Part shown: piece by piece, positions 54,955 to 64,000 of the stretch
Numbering within the stretch: position 1 is the first letter of the stretch
Layout of the letters: each line of letters begins with the position of its first letter
From: an uncultured Paracoccaceae bacterium
GTDB taxonomy: Bacteria; Pseudomonadota; Alphaproteobacteria; Rhodobacterales; Rhodobacteraceae
Direction: 5' to 3'
DNA length: 64,000 nucleotides
Assembly (NCBI GenBank): GCA_947497065.1
Contig: CANMEQ010000007.1
Coordinates: forward strand, 156,956-220,955
Program-made: the position numbers and the translations under genes
The notes under the pieces: generated by a model
The model's input: the letters and a program-made list of their open reading frames with translations, nothing else
The model's database searches: none
Told to the model about the DNA's origin: nothing

Positions 54955-56988
54955 TTAGGCTGATGACAGAACATCGAGGAACGCAGACCCGAAACGATCG
55001 GCGTATTTTTCGCCGATAAGCCGCGCCAATGCGGCCTGATCGCGTGGTTTTGTGCTGGCCACTTTCGCAAGCAGGGACGCAGAGCAAGACAAGGGTTTGT
55101 CCGTGCCATCGATGCCTCGTGTCAGATTGGCCTGCACTTCCAATAACCGGTCATACAACGTGCCTTCGTTGCGGCCTGCCAGTTTCTGGCGGCGCGGGTG
55201 GAGCGCTTCGGCTTCGCCGTTGATCACCGCGAGAAACGCGGCGCCGTATTTGTCCAGCTTCTTGGCCCCGACCCCGCCGATGCGGGCCATATCATCCATC
55301 GTTTGCGGACGTGTTTCAGCCATTTCAATCAAGGTGCGATCATTGAAAATAATATAGGCTGGGCCGCCAGCGGCTTCAGCAAAGGCCCGACGTTTGGCCT
55401 TGAGCGCAGAAAGCAACGGCGCGTCTTCCTCGGACACCATTTGTTTGACTTTTGGGCCCGTGCGCGCGGCTTTGATGGTGTCCCGACGCAGGTCGATTTT
55501 GGCTTCATCGCGCAAAATGGGGCGCGCGCGATCGGTCATGCGTAATGCGCCGTGGCGTTCTGCGTCTGGGCGCATCAGATCATGCCCCATCATTTGCCGA
55601 AAAATAGCCTGCCATTGCACGCGCGAATAGTCTTTTCCAACGCCGAATGTGGGCAGTTGGTCGTGGTTCCACTGGGCCACTTTGTCGGTCTGGTTTCCCA
55701 ACAGAATGTCGATCAGATGGCCGGAGCCAAACCGCTCGTCTGTGCGCAATGCGGCGGACAGGGCCATGCGCACGGGCGTTGTGCCGTCGAACACATCAGC
55801 GGGTTTGTCGCATAGATCGCAATGGCCACATTTTTCGGGCTGCTCCCCGAAATACGACAGCAAGTTCTGGCGGCGACATTGCAATGCCTCGGCCAAGCCG
55901 AGAAGCGCATTGAGCCGCCCGTGGTCCGCGGCACGACGTTCTGGCGGAGCGAGACCTTCGTCGATTTGTTGGCGGCGGTACCGGATGTCATCAGGGCCAA
56001 ACAGGGTGAGCGTCTCGGCAGGCGCACCATCACGGCCCGCACGGCCAATTTCTTGGTAGTAGGACTCGATTGATTTGGGCAAATCGGCATGAGCGACCCA
56101 GCGGATATCGGGCTTGTCGATGCCCATGCCGAAAGCAACAGTGGCACAGACGATCAGGCCGTCTTCTTGTTGAAAACGCCGTTCTACATGACGGCGGTCG
56201 TCGGCCTCCATCCCGCCGTGGTAGTGGCAAGCGGTGTGCCCTGCATCGCGCAGCGCCTTTGCCAAGGTTTCGGTTTTGGCACGTGTGCCGCAATACACAA
56301 TGCCCGCTTGGTCGCGGCGCGCCGCAGCGAAATTAAGGATTTGCGCACGCGGTCCGTCTTTCGCGGCAAAAGCGAGGTGGATGTTCGGACGGTCAAACCC
56401 GTGCAGGAAGGTTTCAGGAGCGTGACCGTCGAACAGTTTTTGAACAATTTCTTCGCGGGTTTCTTTATCGGCCGTGGCCGTGAACGCGGCCAATGGCACA
56501 TCAAGGGCTTGCCGCAACTCGCCAATGCGCAAGTAATCGGGTCGGAAATCGTGGCCCCATTGTGAGACGCAATGCGCCTCATCCACCGCAATCAGGGACA
56601 CGCCCGCGTTGGCCAACATGCGCCGCGCTCCGTTTGATGCCAACCGTTCGGGCGCGATGTACAGCAGTTTGAGGGTTCCCGCCTCCAGCGCGCGCCAGAC
56701 ATCATCGGTTTCTTCTTCGGTGTTTCCAGAGGTCAGCGCCCCAGCGACAACGCCGTTTTCTTGTAAAAACCGCACCTGATCGCGCATCAAAGCGATGAGC
56801 GGCGAAATCACAACTGTAACACCGTCGCGCACCAACGCGGGCAGTTGAAAGCACAGTGATTTGCCGCCACCGGTTGGCATGATCGCAAGCGTGTTTTTGC
56901 CGTCTGTGACAGACTGCACAATCTCTTGCTGGCCCGGACGGAAACCGTCGAACCCAAAAACGTCGCGAAGAAGCGTGGCAGCGCTCAT
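54955..56988 (-). CDS. recQ: ATP-dependent DNA helicase RecQ
   Basis: 677 residues. Walker A MPTGGGKSLC (residues 38-46), DEAH box at 136-139, motif VI region KSIESYYQEIGRAGRDG, then the zinc-binding cysteines (QPEKCGHCDLC), the winged helix, and a C-terminal HRDC domain (from about residue 520). It unwinds DNA in 3'-5' direction at repair and recombination intermediates. Starts with ATG 56988. It is upstream, on the same strand, of yaaA. Confidence 0.97.
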   Translation of the reverse strand: MSAATLLRDVFGFDGFRPGQQEIVQSVTDGKNTLAIMPTGGGKSLCFQLPALVRDGVTVVISPLIALMRDQVRFLQENGVVAGALTSGNTEEETDDVWRALEAGTLKLLYIAPERLASNGARRMLANAGVSLIAVDEAHCVSQWGHDFRPDYLRIGELRQALDVPLAAFTATADKETREEIVQKLFDGHAPETFLHGFDRPNIHLAFAAKDGPRAQILNFAAARRDQAGIVYCGTRAKTETLAKALRDAGHTACHYHGGMEADDRRHVERRFQQEDGLIVCATVAFGMGIDKPDIRWVAHADLPKSIESYYQEIGRAGRDGAPAETLTLFGPDDIRYRRQQIDEGLAPPERRAADHGRLNALLGLAEALQCRRQNLLSYFGEQPEKCGHCDLCDKPADVFDGTTPVRMALSAALRTDERFGSGHLIDILLGNQTDKVAQWNHDQLPTFGVGKDYSRVQWQAIFRQMMGHDLMRPDAERHGALRMTDRARPILRDEAKIDLRRDTIKAARTGPKVKQMVSEEDAPLLSALKAKRRAFAEAAGGPAYIIFNDRTLIEMAETRPQTMDDMARIGGVGAKKLDKYGAAFLAVINGEAEALHPRRQKLAGRNEGTLYDRLLEVQANLTRGIDGTDKPLSCSASLLAKVASTKPRDQAALARLIGEKYADRFGSAFLDVLSSA

Positions 56989-57062
56989 GCGGGGACCCTG
57001 TCGAATTTTTGTTAACTGCTCGTTAACGGCACAATCCCACAGGGGAGAATCGGGGGCAAGGG

Positions 57063-57350
57063 TTAGCCGAAGGCACCTGCGTTGTTGATGAGAACAATGC
57101 GAATGGCTTCGAGGCCCAAAAGGGCGACCAGCGGGCTAAGATCAAGACCGCCCATATTTGGCAAAATACGGCGGATCGGGCCGTAGATCGGCTCAAGCAT
57201 ACGGTTCAGGCCATACCAAACCTGCGCGACAAATTCCTGCCGGATGTTAAGCACCTGAAACTGGATCAGCCATGACATGATAAAATGCGCGATGATGAAA
57301 AAACGCACGACGCCGATAACCATCAGCAGAATTTGAATAAGCGAGTCCAT
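57063..57350 (-). CDS. YggT-family membrane protein
   Basis: 95 residues with two hydrophobic segments (about 1-24 and 67-90) and the family block WYGLNRMLEPIYGPIRRILP then LSPLVALLGLEAI. YggT proteins are linked to cell shape, division or osmotic behaviour in other bacteria; the role here is not known. It is a small single gene, divergent from the thioesterase-like gene. Confidence 0.9.
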   Translation of the reverse strand: MDSLIQILLMVIGVVRFFIIAHFIMSWLIQFQVLNIRQEFVAQVWYGLNRMLEPIYGPIRRILPNMGGLDLSPLVALLGLEAIRIVLINNAGAFG

Positions 57351-57428
57351 AGTCGATCCTTTAGCTTGTCTGACAGGCAGGTAAGCATAGACAGGTTAAA
57401 GGGCAATAACTTTCCGTTGCGGAAGTTC

Positions 57429-57444
57429 TTGACGTTTACGTCAA
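57429..57444. promoter_or_regulatory. 16-bp palindrome TTGACGT-TT-ACGTCAA upstream of the thioesterase gene
   Basis: Left arm 57429-57435, right arm 57438-57444, spacer TT. It lies 20 to 35 bases before ATG 57464. It has the form reported for MerR-type LiuR regulators of branched-chain acyl-CoA catabolism, and its left part doubles as a TTGACG -35 box. Assignment to LiuR is by resemblance only. Confidence 0.55.
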
Positions 57445-57463
57445 TACATCGTCTTTGGGTTGT

Positions 57464-58015
57464 ATGTACCCATTTATTCGTCTTGGTTTGACCCTGCTGA
57501 ACGCCCGTCGGTTGCCACCGATGGACCCTTTAGACCTGCACATATCCCAGCACCGCTGTTGGCCTGTGGACTGCGATATCTTCATGGAAATGAACAACGG
57601 TCGCATCTTGACCCTTTACGAAATGGGCAGATTTCAGGCATCGGTTCGTATGGGCTTGTGGCCCCTGCTAAAGAAAAACCGCTGGGGTTTAACTGTCGCC
57701 GGCACATCCATTCGGTATCGCAGGCGGATCACACCGTTCGAGCGCTATGAAACACGCACGAAGATCGCCACCTGGGACGACCGTTTCGTTTATATCGAAC
57801 AGGGCATGTACAAACAGAACGGTGAATGCGCCAGTCACGTGCTGTTTCGCACTGCCGTCGTTGAAAAGGGACGCGCAGTTCCGACCGAGCGTTTGATGAA
57901 AGCTCTAGGCATCACACAAGACCGGCCAGCCCCCGCACATTGGGTGAAAAACTGGATCGATGCAGAAGCGACGCGGGATTGGCCCCCGCAATTAGATGCG
58001 GAAACCAAATCTTAA
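57464..58015 (+). CDS. Acyl-CoA thioesterase-like hotdog protein (THEM6 type)
   Basis: 183 residues from ATG 57464 (MYPFIRLGLTLLNARRLPPM). The hotdog fold of 4-hydroxybenzoyl-CoA-type thioesterases is seen in HRCWPVDCDIFMEMNNGRIL (with the conserved MNNGRIL), YEMGRFQASVRMGLW and YRRRITPFERYETRTKIATW. The catalytic residue of the 4HBT family is not a clear Asp here. The thioesterase-like family fits a role in acyl-CoA turnover. A palindrome of a branched-chain regulator type precedes it. Confidence 0.85.
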   Translation: MYPFIRLGLTLLNARRLPPMDPLDLHISQHRCWPVDCDIFMEMNNGRILTLYEMGRFQASVRMGLWPLLKKNRWGLTVAGTSIRYRRRITPFERYETRTKIATWDDRFVYIEQGMYKQNGECASHVLFRTAVVEKGRAVPTERLMKALGITQDRPAPAHWVKNWIDAEATRDWPPQLDAETKS

Positions 58016-58032
58016 TTATCGAACGATCTGCT

Positions 58033-61000
58033 TTAGAACTTGGCGATCAGATTGATGAAGGCGCCTTCATCGTCTTGCACGAGGTCTGTCAAATCATCCG
58101 AGAAGGTGCCGAAGTTATAACCAAGGCCGACTTTGAAGTTGTTGCCGAAATGGCGGTAGCCCGCAGCCAAGATACCTGTTTCTGACGTTCCGGCCTGTAC
58201 GGTTTCGAAATGCCGAACCTCGACCAGCGCATCCCATTCATGGACGAGGTGATAGGTCAGCGAAGCGGCCGCCAGATAGGCGTCGTTTTGCGCGAAGGCT
58301 GAAGCTGCATCTGCAGCGCTTTCCGTGGATCGGTACCCGAATTTACCGCCCAATGACCAATGTTCGTTCAAGTCATAAAGCGCATTTACGCTGAACACGT
58401 GGCTGCGTTGCACGGGGCCGTCTTCATCAACATCGTCAACACGTTGGCCGTACAGATCGTGCAAATAGCGATAGCGGGCGAGAACATTCAGGCGGTCATC
58501 CAAAACAGGGCGGAATGCGTAGCCTAAAACCAGCTCGCCGTATTCGCCCTCAAGGAATGAATCCGCAACAGCATCAGTGCGTGCGTAATCCAGCGACCCG
58601 ACAAATCGCGCCTCATCCGAGAATTTGTAGGCCAAATCAGACACCAGAATGAAGGTATCGGTTTCAACGGCGCTGCCTGACAGCAAGCCATCCTCTGTGC
58701 GGTATTCAACGCGCCCAGACGCGGACAGCACCTCATCTTGGTAGGACGCACCAACAGACAGGGCGTAGCGTTCAAAATCGTTGCCGTCATTGTCGTTGAT
58801 CTGGCCGGTTTCGAACGCAAATGTATAACGGGTGTAATCGGACGGCGCGTAAGACAGGCCGTAGGCATTTGTCAAAGTACGGTGGCGCCCGAAGACATCA
58901 TAGGTGTTTTCACCGAATACAGTGAGATCATCATTCACGGCGCGTTGGCCACCCAACACAAAGCGGCCTTGGTCACGACCGTTTTGTTCGACGCCAGACA
59001 GATCACGCCCTGCCTCAAGCTCGTAGCCGAGGTAGTAGGTGTTGCCGGTTCCATCGTCATAGGACGCCAAAACCGCGGCACCCTGCCCTTGTGAACCGTC
59101 AGAGATGTCCCCCTCAAGCGCCCAACCATTGTCCCATGCGTAGGTCGCGCCGAGGCCGAAACGGTCGTTGCTTTCGAGGCCATCGCGCTCAAGGCTGCCC
59201 TGACCGTAAACATAAACACTCGCGTTTTCGGCCAGATCGTAGGTCAGCCGCGCGCCTAAATCTGTGCGCGTCCCGGATTCATCGTCGTTCACACGATCCA
59301 GAAATTCGATCCCAACGGCGACACCCAGTCGGTCCGTCGCTTGGATATCGACTTCGGCTGTCGCAGTGCGCTCAACATCGCCCGCAGCATTGTCGTAACT
59401 GTCGACCGCGATACCGTAGGCCAGCCGATCGCTGACACGGGAACTCAAGGCAAAGCCCCAAAGCTCTTCATCACCAGTTGTCGCATCAACCGAGACATCA
59501 AGGCTGCTGAACCCTTCTTCGCGGGTTTCAAAATACCCGCTGATCGAGCCGTCACCGCCCAATCCAAGATCTGCCAGATCGGCCTGACCTTCTAGTTTAA
59601 AGGCCGTACCAGACCCGGCGACCGGGTTGACCGTATCAACGATAAGCCCACCATCCGCAGAGAAGGTCGACCCGAAACCCGGGCCGTCAGATTCGGCATA
59701 ATCAAGCTGGATATAGGTGTTGTCATTGGCCTGAATGCGAATGTCTGCACCGACCAAAGTTTGCTCGTCCGTATCATTCTCTTCCACCAGACCAGACAGG
59801 CCCAAACGCACATTTTCAGTCGCCCAAACTTCACCGCGTGCGCCGTAAGAGAACCCATCCACATCTGTAGATGTGGGCGTATATTCATATTGAACCACCA
59901 GCTGCACATCGGCATCTGTCGTCGTATCGCTGATCAGGCTGTCATCAACCACGTTGGACGTCAGCGGCTGGGCCAGTGTCACGATACCTTGGATGTAATT
60001 GATGTCGTAATCGACACCTGCGGTCAGCTGTCGCGACCCGATGACACGGTTGCTGATGGGATCGCGCAGCTGCACGGTGATCGTTTCTGTTGCGGCGGCA
60101 ATGTCTTGGCGTTCCAGGAAATAAACGCTGCCACCGGTGCCTAAAAACGCATCGCGCTGCGCGAGGCGGTCGGGCTGTGCGGCATAGGCATCGAACGAGG
60201 CAACCGCCTCGCCATTTTCACGGGTGTCTTGCGTGGCATAGTGGCCCTGCAAACCATACAGCGTCCGTTCGTTGCGCACGTAGTCATTGCCCGCAAGGCG
60301 GCTTTCGAAATTACCCCAAAGGACGTGGTTCCCCTGCCGTTCCAGACGCAGATACACTTTGCCGTCCGTCGGTGTGTTGTCGACGATTGTGGAATCGTCC
60401 CCATAGGTTGGGTAAAGATCATTCGGGTCCACACGGCCCAACAATGTGGCCGGGTCTTTTTCATCAAGCTCGCGGAAAATTTCATCGAGCGGGCCTTCGC
60501 CGGTATCGAGTGACCCAGTGACCAAAAGCCCATTGTCGGTGCGCCCATCCACGTAAAGGGCAAACCGACCGCGATCAAATTCTTCGAAATCGCCCGTATC
60601 TAAATCACGGCGCTGACCATAGGTCAGATCTGCAATCCCCGCATAAAACCATTCAGACTTTGGGATATCCACGCGGCGTGTTTCATTGAGCCCGCGCTGA
60701 CCTGCGCCGTTTACCGCGACATCCACATCATAGGCGCCTGCTGGTACGATCCGCTGCAGAACAAAACCACCGGACGGGTCGGGCCGAATGGTTTCGCCCA
60801 AAGCCCGCACCGTGGCACCCGGAACGACATTGCTGCCCGATACGGTGATCGCGCCACCGTAGACGGGGATGCGCTGGCGGGCGATGGCATTGGCACCGTC
60901 TTCTACGCCGTCCACGCGCAAGCGCGTATCTGCGCGGGTTACGGGCACAGCGTAGGTTTCATCAAACCGACCGTTGGCATCGTAAACACGGTGAACGACG

Positions 61001-61575
61001 ACGATATCATCGCCTTCAGGAACCGTGATGCTGGTTTGCCCATTCGGGGCGATTGGAACGACCCCTAAGGTCCGCACGCCAACCGCGCCACCCACGTCCA
61101 AAATACGGACTTCGGCGCGGGAAATATAAGCCGGGTAATTGAGCGCGGATTGTACCGTAACGGTTTCACCGGCCTCATATCCGCGTGCCTCGCCAACCAC
61201 TTCGAGATCCAAACGCGGTGCAGCGCCAAGGCCGTCAAACACCACCTGAACGTCAGCATCCGCCAAGGCTACATCAACCCGACGGGCCACGTTTTCAACG
61301 CGCGCATCTTCGATCACGTCGCGCCCGTTGATCCGAACACTGAAGCCTTCCAAAACGGCTGCCGGAGGCGCCACAATTTCGGAGGCTTGTTCACCGACCG
61401 GCACAGACACCACCAAATCAGCATTGGCCTGCTCGCACCCTGCGGGCAAAACACCATCTACCAATTGGCATTGTGTCGACTGCGCAGGCGCAAGCGTTGC
61501 GGTGAAGCTGAGTGCTGTCGCGCCCAAAAGGCAGGACACGAGGGAGCGACGGGGGGTACTGATAAAATCAAACAT
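58033..61575 (-). CDS. Large outer-membrane beta-barrel protein paired with a DUF11 protein
   Basis: 1180 residues. The signal peptide ends near ATLAPAQS; residues about 60-330 are beta-sandwich-like domains (one with ITVSGSNVVPGATVRALGE), then a region with GTGGSVYFLERQDI, GVDYDINYIQGIVTLAQPL and DPNDLYPTYGDDST that I recognise as a recurrent module of large envelope proteins. From about 580 to the end, alternating strands form a barrel of many beta-strands, closing with a terminal Phe (AFINLIAKF), the usual outer-membrane assembly signal. One base separates its ATG from the stop of the DUF11 gene upstream, so both are co-expressed. No function is known. Confidence 0.8.
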   Translation of the reverse strand: MFDFISTPRRSLVSCLLGATALSFTATLAPAQSTQCQLVDGVLPAGCEQANADLVVSVPVGEQASEIVAPPAAVLEGFSVRINGRDVIEDARVENVARRVDVALADADVQVVFDGLGAAPRLDLEVVGEARGYEAGETVTVQSALNYPAYISRAEVRILDVGGAVGVRTLGVVPIAPNGQTSITVPEGDDIVVVHRVYDANGRFDETYAVPVTRADTRLRVDGVEDGANAIARQRIPVYGGAITVSGSNVVPGATVRALGETIRPDPSGGFVLQRIVPAGAYDVDVAVNGAGQRGLNETRRVDIPKSEWFYAGIADLTYGQRRDLDTGDFEEFDRGRFALYVDGRTDNGLLVTGSLDTGEGPLDEIFRELDEKDPATLLGRVDPNDLYPTYGDDSTIVDNTPTDGKVYLRLERQGNHVLWGNFESRLAGNDYVRNERTLYGLQGHYATQDTRENGEAVASFDAYAAQPDRLAQRDAFLGTGGSVYFLERQDIAAATETITVQLRDPISNRVIGSRQLTAGVDYDINYIQGIVTLAQPLTSNVVDDSLISDTTTDADVQLVVQYEYTPTSTDVDGFSYGARGEVWATENVRLGLSGLVEENDTDEQTLVGADIRIQANDNTYIQLDYAESDGPGFGSTFSADGGLIVDTVNPVAGSGTAFKLEGQADLADLGLGGDGSISGYFETREEGFSSLDVSVDATTGDEELWGFALSSRVSDRLAYGIAVDSYDNAAGDVERTATAEVDIQATDRLGVAVGIEFLDRVNDDESGTRTDLGARLTYDLAENASVYVYGQGSLERDGLESNDRFGLGATYAWDNGWALEGDISDGSQGQGAAVLASYDDGTGNTYYLGYELEAGRDLSGVEQNGRDQGRFVLGGQRAVNDDLTVFGENTYDVFGRHRTLTNAYGLSYAPSDYTRYTFAFETGQINDNDGNDFERYALSVGASYQDEVLSASGRVEYRTEDGLLSGSAVETDTFILVSDLAYKFSDEARFVGSLDYARTDAVADSFLEGEYGELVLGYAFRPVLDDRLNVLARYRYLHDLYGQRVDDVDEDGPVQRSHVFSVNALYDLNEHWSLGGKFGYRSTESAADAASAFAQNDAYLAAASLTYHLVHEWDALVEVRHFETVQAGTSETGILAAGYRHFGNNFKVGLGYNFGTFSDDLTDLVQDDEGAFINLIAKF

Positions 61576-61576
61576 T

Positions 61577-64000
61577 CTACTGTGTCCTTCTCACGATACG
61601 TTCGATGGTCAGGCGGTATCTACCCTGCCCAGTCCAACGATCGCGGATCATGTTTTCAAGTGCATCTAAACGGGCATTGGCCGTCCGCTGATCTTCGCCC
61701 GCGCGGTAGTACGTCAAACGCACGACTGACGGTGTCGACCGGATTTGCGCCAAGAGTTGATCGACATAGTTTTCCAACCCTTCAATAGGCTCTACCCCGC
61801 CCTGCTCAAATGCAGGGGCCATCAGATCAATCTCAACCAAATTGCCCAGCGTCGCGCCAAAGTTCAGGCGGCTCATTGTGCCTGGCGTCGTGCGCACAAC
61901 ACGCGGGTTTTCGGTGGTGACGAAATAGCCACTCGGCAAGGTTCGCGTGTCCAGCTTGAGGAAGAAATTCGAACCGATATCCGCAGGCAATGCAGCACAA
62001 GGCACAGAGTAGCGACCGAACTCATCCGTCGTAATCAATGTGCCATCCGGTGTGGCCAGACGTACATTGGGCAGGCCCGGCTCGCCACCTGGCTCGATCA
62101 CCTCTGGGGCGATCTGGAACTTACCACCGTCGTAGGACTGATCGCTGATCGCACCGTTTGAAACAACGCCATCCTGATAGCCGTTCATGTTGCGGTCATC
62201 GAACACCTTACCAATGATGTCAGTACAATCGAACACCGCTTCTGCACGGCGCGCAACGGTCGCCGTTGCAACGTTCGACAGAATTTGACCATCGGGCCCG
62301 ACCGCAACGACACGGTTCACGTAGTCACCCACTTCGCCATCAACCAAACGGGCCTGATAGGTGATCGTGACAAGCGCACCTGGATCCATATCCACCATGC
62401 CCCACGTGAGGGTACGTCCACTGACAACAGGATCGGCCGTCAAACCGCCCGTCACCGCCGCACTGCCCGGTGTGTACAACATGCCGCTTGGCAAGGTGTC
62501 CACAAAGCTCACAGCGGTTTCGATCGTATCCAACAGGTTTTCGAACGTCATGGTGTACGTGATTGTATCACCAATATTTGCAGTGGTCTGTGATGCGGTT
62601 TTCGTGGCCAAAATGTCCGGCGCATCGCCGACGATAATCCCAACCGACGCCAAAGCAGGTGCATCCAACTCATCCGAATTCGCCGAGATCGTGTTCTCGC
62701 CAGCAGGGAACCCTGTTGACGCATCATACCGCACGGTAAGTTCGATCTCGACAAGTCCGCCTGGTTCCAATTCTGCCCCAGCCGTGACGAGGTTGATATC
62801 CGTTGTACCGTTATAAGTCGCACTCGCAGACGCCGTGGTGAGACCAGACACGATAGGCGTATCCACACCCACCAATGTTGCAGGTGCCACGAAGGGCGAA
62901 AGGTCGTCTTCGATGACCAGATTGGTCAACGTAACCGTACCTTGGTTTTCAACCGTCATGGTGAAGACAACTTCGTAGATGTTGCCCTCCAAACGCGCGG
63001 GGATAGAGGCTTCCTTCGTCGCTTCAGCCTCAGCAATTTGGGTGATCGGGCCAATAGCCGCATCTGCGCCCGACCGCAGCGCACCTGTGGGTGATGCGGC
63101 CTGGACAGTGGCAGTGTTCGAAACCTCGCCGCTGTCGATATCATCCTGCGTCAAAACGTAGGTCAACGTGTAGGTCACAGAGGCTGTTGGCGCCAAAGCA
63201 CCGCTATCATTGAGCCCTTCTACCACAATCGACGTCGGTGTCAGAACCGTGCCGAATGCGTTGGTGGTCGTATCGTCCAAAGCAAAGTTTGAAAGCGTCA
63301 CGTTGCCGTCGTTTGTGGCCACCACCGCAAACACAGCAGTTTCACCTGGTAGGCTTCCAGCGCTGATCAAAGACTTGGACACGAGCAGCGCTGGTTCCGA
63401 TGCAAATGTCAGAATTGTCGGGTCATCTAGAATATTCCCGTCCGCGTCATTCCCGTTGTCAGACACATCCACAACGCCGACACCATCCACATCCTCTGCA
63501 GAAACCGTCGCCACGTTCGAGATTGACCCCTCATCAATGTCATCTTGCGTCAACACATATGAGACTTCCCACGTCCAACGTTCAGCCGGATCAAGTGTGG
63601 CATCCCCATTGTCGGTATCGTTCCCAACCCGTGTCGGCCCAAGGATATCAGCCGAAAGGTCCGTTCCATCACCCCGTGTGAGCGTGTCAGATGGCACGAC
63701 GTTAAACAGGTCAACGTTGCCGCGGTTTGACGCGCTGATCAAGAAGACCACCGTTTCGCCAACCTCACTCACCGTTTGAATGACTGTCTTTTCGACATCA
63801 ATCACTGGATCGGTCGTGATCAGCACAACAGTTGGATCATCACCAGTGTTGCCGTCCGTATCGTCACCATCATCCGATGTATCGAAGACAAACGTATTGC
63901 TTGGCGTTGATGCACGAATATCAACCGTATTGTTCACCCCACCTGCGTTGATGTCGTCTTGGGTGATCTCGTAGGTGGCGGTGTAGGTCCAGGTTTCGCC
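61577..64000 (-). CDS. Secreted DUF11-repeat protein, N-terminus outside window
   Basis: Open to the window edge; at least 807 residues are seen. The frame holds at least four DUF11-like repeats, with recurring YVLTQDDIDEGSISNVATV-type segments (seen three times, the first at the window edge as YEITQDDINAGGVNNT) and KTASQTTANIGDTITYTMTF. Two copies of an acidic Asp/Gly/Asn segment (SDDGDDTDGNTGDDPT and SDNGNDADGNILDDPT) look like calcium-binding loops. An SdrD-like B domain (DIIGKVFDDRNMNGYQDG) follows, then a C-terminal OmpA-like region (VDQLLAQIRSTPSVVRLTYY). It is probably a surface protein and is translated directly before the barrel gene. Confidence 0.85.
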   Translation of the reverse strand, partial: GETWTYTATYEITQDDINAGGVNNTVDIRASTPSNTFVFDTSDDGDDTDGNTGDDPTVVLITTDPVIDVEKTVIQTVSEVGETVVFLISASNRGNVDLFNVVPSDTLTRGDGTDLSADILGPTRVGNDTDNGDATLDPAERWTWEVSYVLTQDDIDEGSISNVATVSAEDVDGVGVVDVSDNGNDADGNILDDPTILTFASEPALLVSKSLISAGSLPGETAVFAVVATNDGNVTLSNFALDDTTTNAFGTVLTPTSIVVEGLNDSGALAPTASVTYTLTYVLTQDDIDSGEVSNTATVQAASPTGALRSGADAAIGPITQIAEAEATKEASIPARLEGNIYEVVFTMTVENQGTVTLTNLVIEDDLSPFVAPATLVGVDTPIVSGLTTASASATYNGTTDINLVTAGAELEPGGLVEIELTVRYDASTGFPAGENTISANSDELDAPALASVGIIVGDAPDILATKTASQTTANIGDTITYTMTFENLLDTIETAVSFVDTLPSGMLYTPGSAAVTGGLTADPVVSGRTLTWGMVDMDPGALVTITYQARLVDGEVGDYVNRVVAVGPDGQILSNVATATVARRAEAVFDCTDIIGKVFDDRNMNGYQDGVVSNGAISDQSYDGGKFQIAPEVIEPGGEPGLPNVRLATPDGTLITTDEFGRYSVPCAALPADIGSNFFLKLDTRTLPSGYFVTTENPRVVRTTPGTMSRLNFGATLGNLVEIDLMAPAFEQGGVEPIEGLENYVDQLLAQIRSTPSVVRLTYYRAGEDQRTANARLDALENMIRDRWTGQGRYRLTIERIVRRTQ

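Noticed and set aside
1..64000. tRNA genes, rRNA, CRISPR arrays, insertion sequences or phage genes
   Set aside because: The intergenic stretches were read for tRNA-like cloverleaf ends, regularly spaced repeats, transposase or integrase frames and found without any.

Overview
The window is bacterial chromosome from a marine Roseobacter-type alphaproteobacterium (Rhodobacteraceae). The evidence is protein-level resemblance (leuCD and serCA arrangement, IalB-family and Hint-domain proteins, FAD-SelD fusion, an AglR-like LacI regulator with a sugar ABC operon), moderately high GC and very tight packing. I see no rRNA, tRNA, CRISPR array, insertion sequence or prophage. Apart from the final secreted/outer-membrane pair, this is mostly ordinary core and metabolic chromosome.

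Layout. 1-2.0 kb: the C-terminally cut gene of a ferric-iron binding protein, then an EamA permease. 2.1-9.9 kb: leucine synthesis, with leuB and, about 4 kb further on, leuC, a Tat-signal ORF and leuD, separated by a LysR/epimerase pair, an endonuclease-fold protein and a membrane protein. 10.2-14.1 kb: a DUF3179 protein, an MscS channel and a YHYH protein. 14.2-20.3 kb: a run of + strand housekeeping genes (rsfS, rlmH, gpmI, EnvC-like, ctpA, rppH). 20.3-28.8 kb: RNase R, dapE and dapD, a Hint-domain protein, an ionotropic glutamate-receptor-like channel and a threonine dehydratase-like enzyme. 28.9-37.6 kb: a LOG-family protein, gluconokinase, and a LacI-regulated sugar ABC importer with an isomerase and an oxidoreductase, closed by a strong terminator. 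37.6-46.4 kb: rlmN, IalB, asparaginase, mnmH, a phosphoesterase, serA-serC and, divergent to them, serB. 46.4-52.7 kb: an FAD-SelD fusion, then a three-gene export-type ABC/lipocalin (AttH-like) operon. 52.9-58.0 kb: a thiolase, yaaA, recQ, a YggT protein and an acyl-CoA thioesterase-like gene. 58.0-64 kb: a coupled pair, a large secreted DUF11-repeat protein (N-terminus outside the window) and a 1180-residue outer-membrane barrel.

How the parts work together. serA, serC and serB cover the whole phosphoserine route within 4 kb. dapD and dapE are two steps of the succinylase lysine/peptidoglycan route. selD and mnmH together supply selenophosphate and put it into tRNA as 2-selenouridine; no selenocysteine genes are visible here. 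The LacI regulator, gluconokinase, ABC importer, isomerase and oxidoreductase form one sugar catabolic locus with operator-like repeats placed over a good promoter.

Most interesting points: leuD lies in frame, with no intervening stop, behind a Tat-signal ORF whose start overlaps the leuC stop (TAATG); a 19-codon leader peptide with a perfect Shine-Dalgarno ends in ATGA on the rsfS start; the DUF11/outer-membrane barrel pair looks like an uncharacterised cell-surface system; a MerR/LiuR-like palindrome precedes the thioesterase gene; a glutamate-receptor-like channel lacks the potassium filter; and a Hint domain lacks its usual catalytic cysteine.
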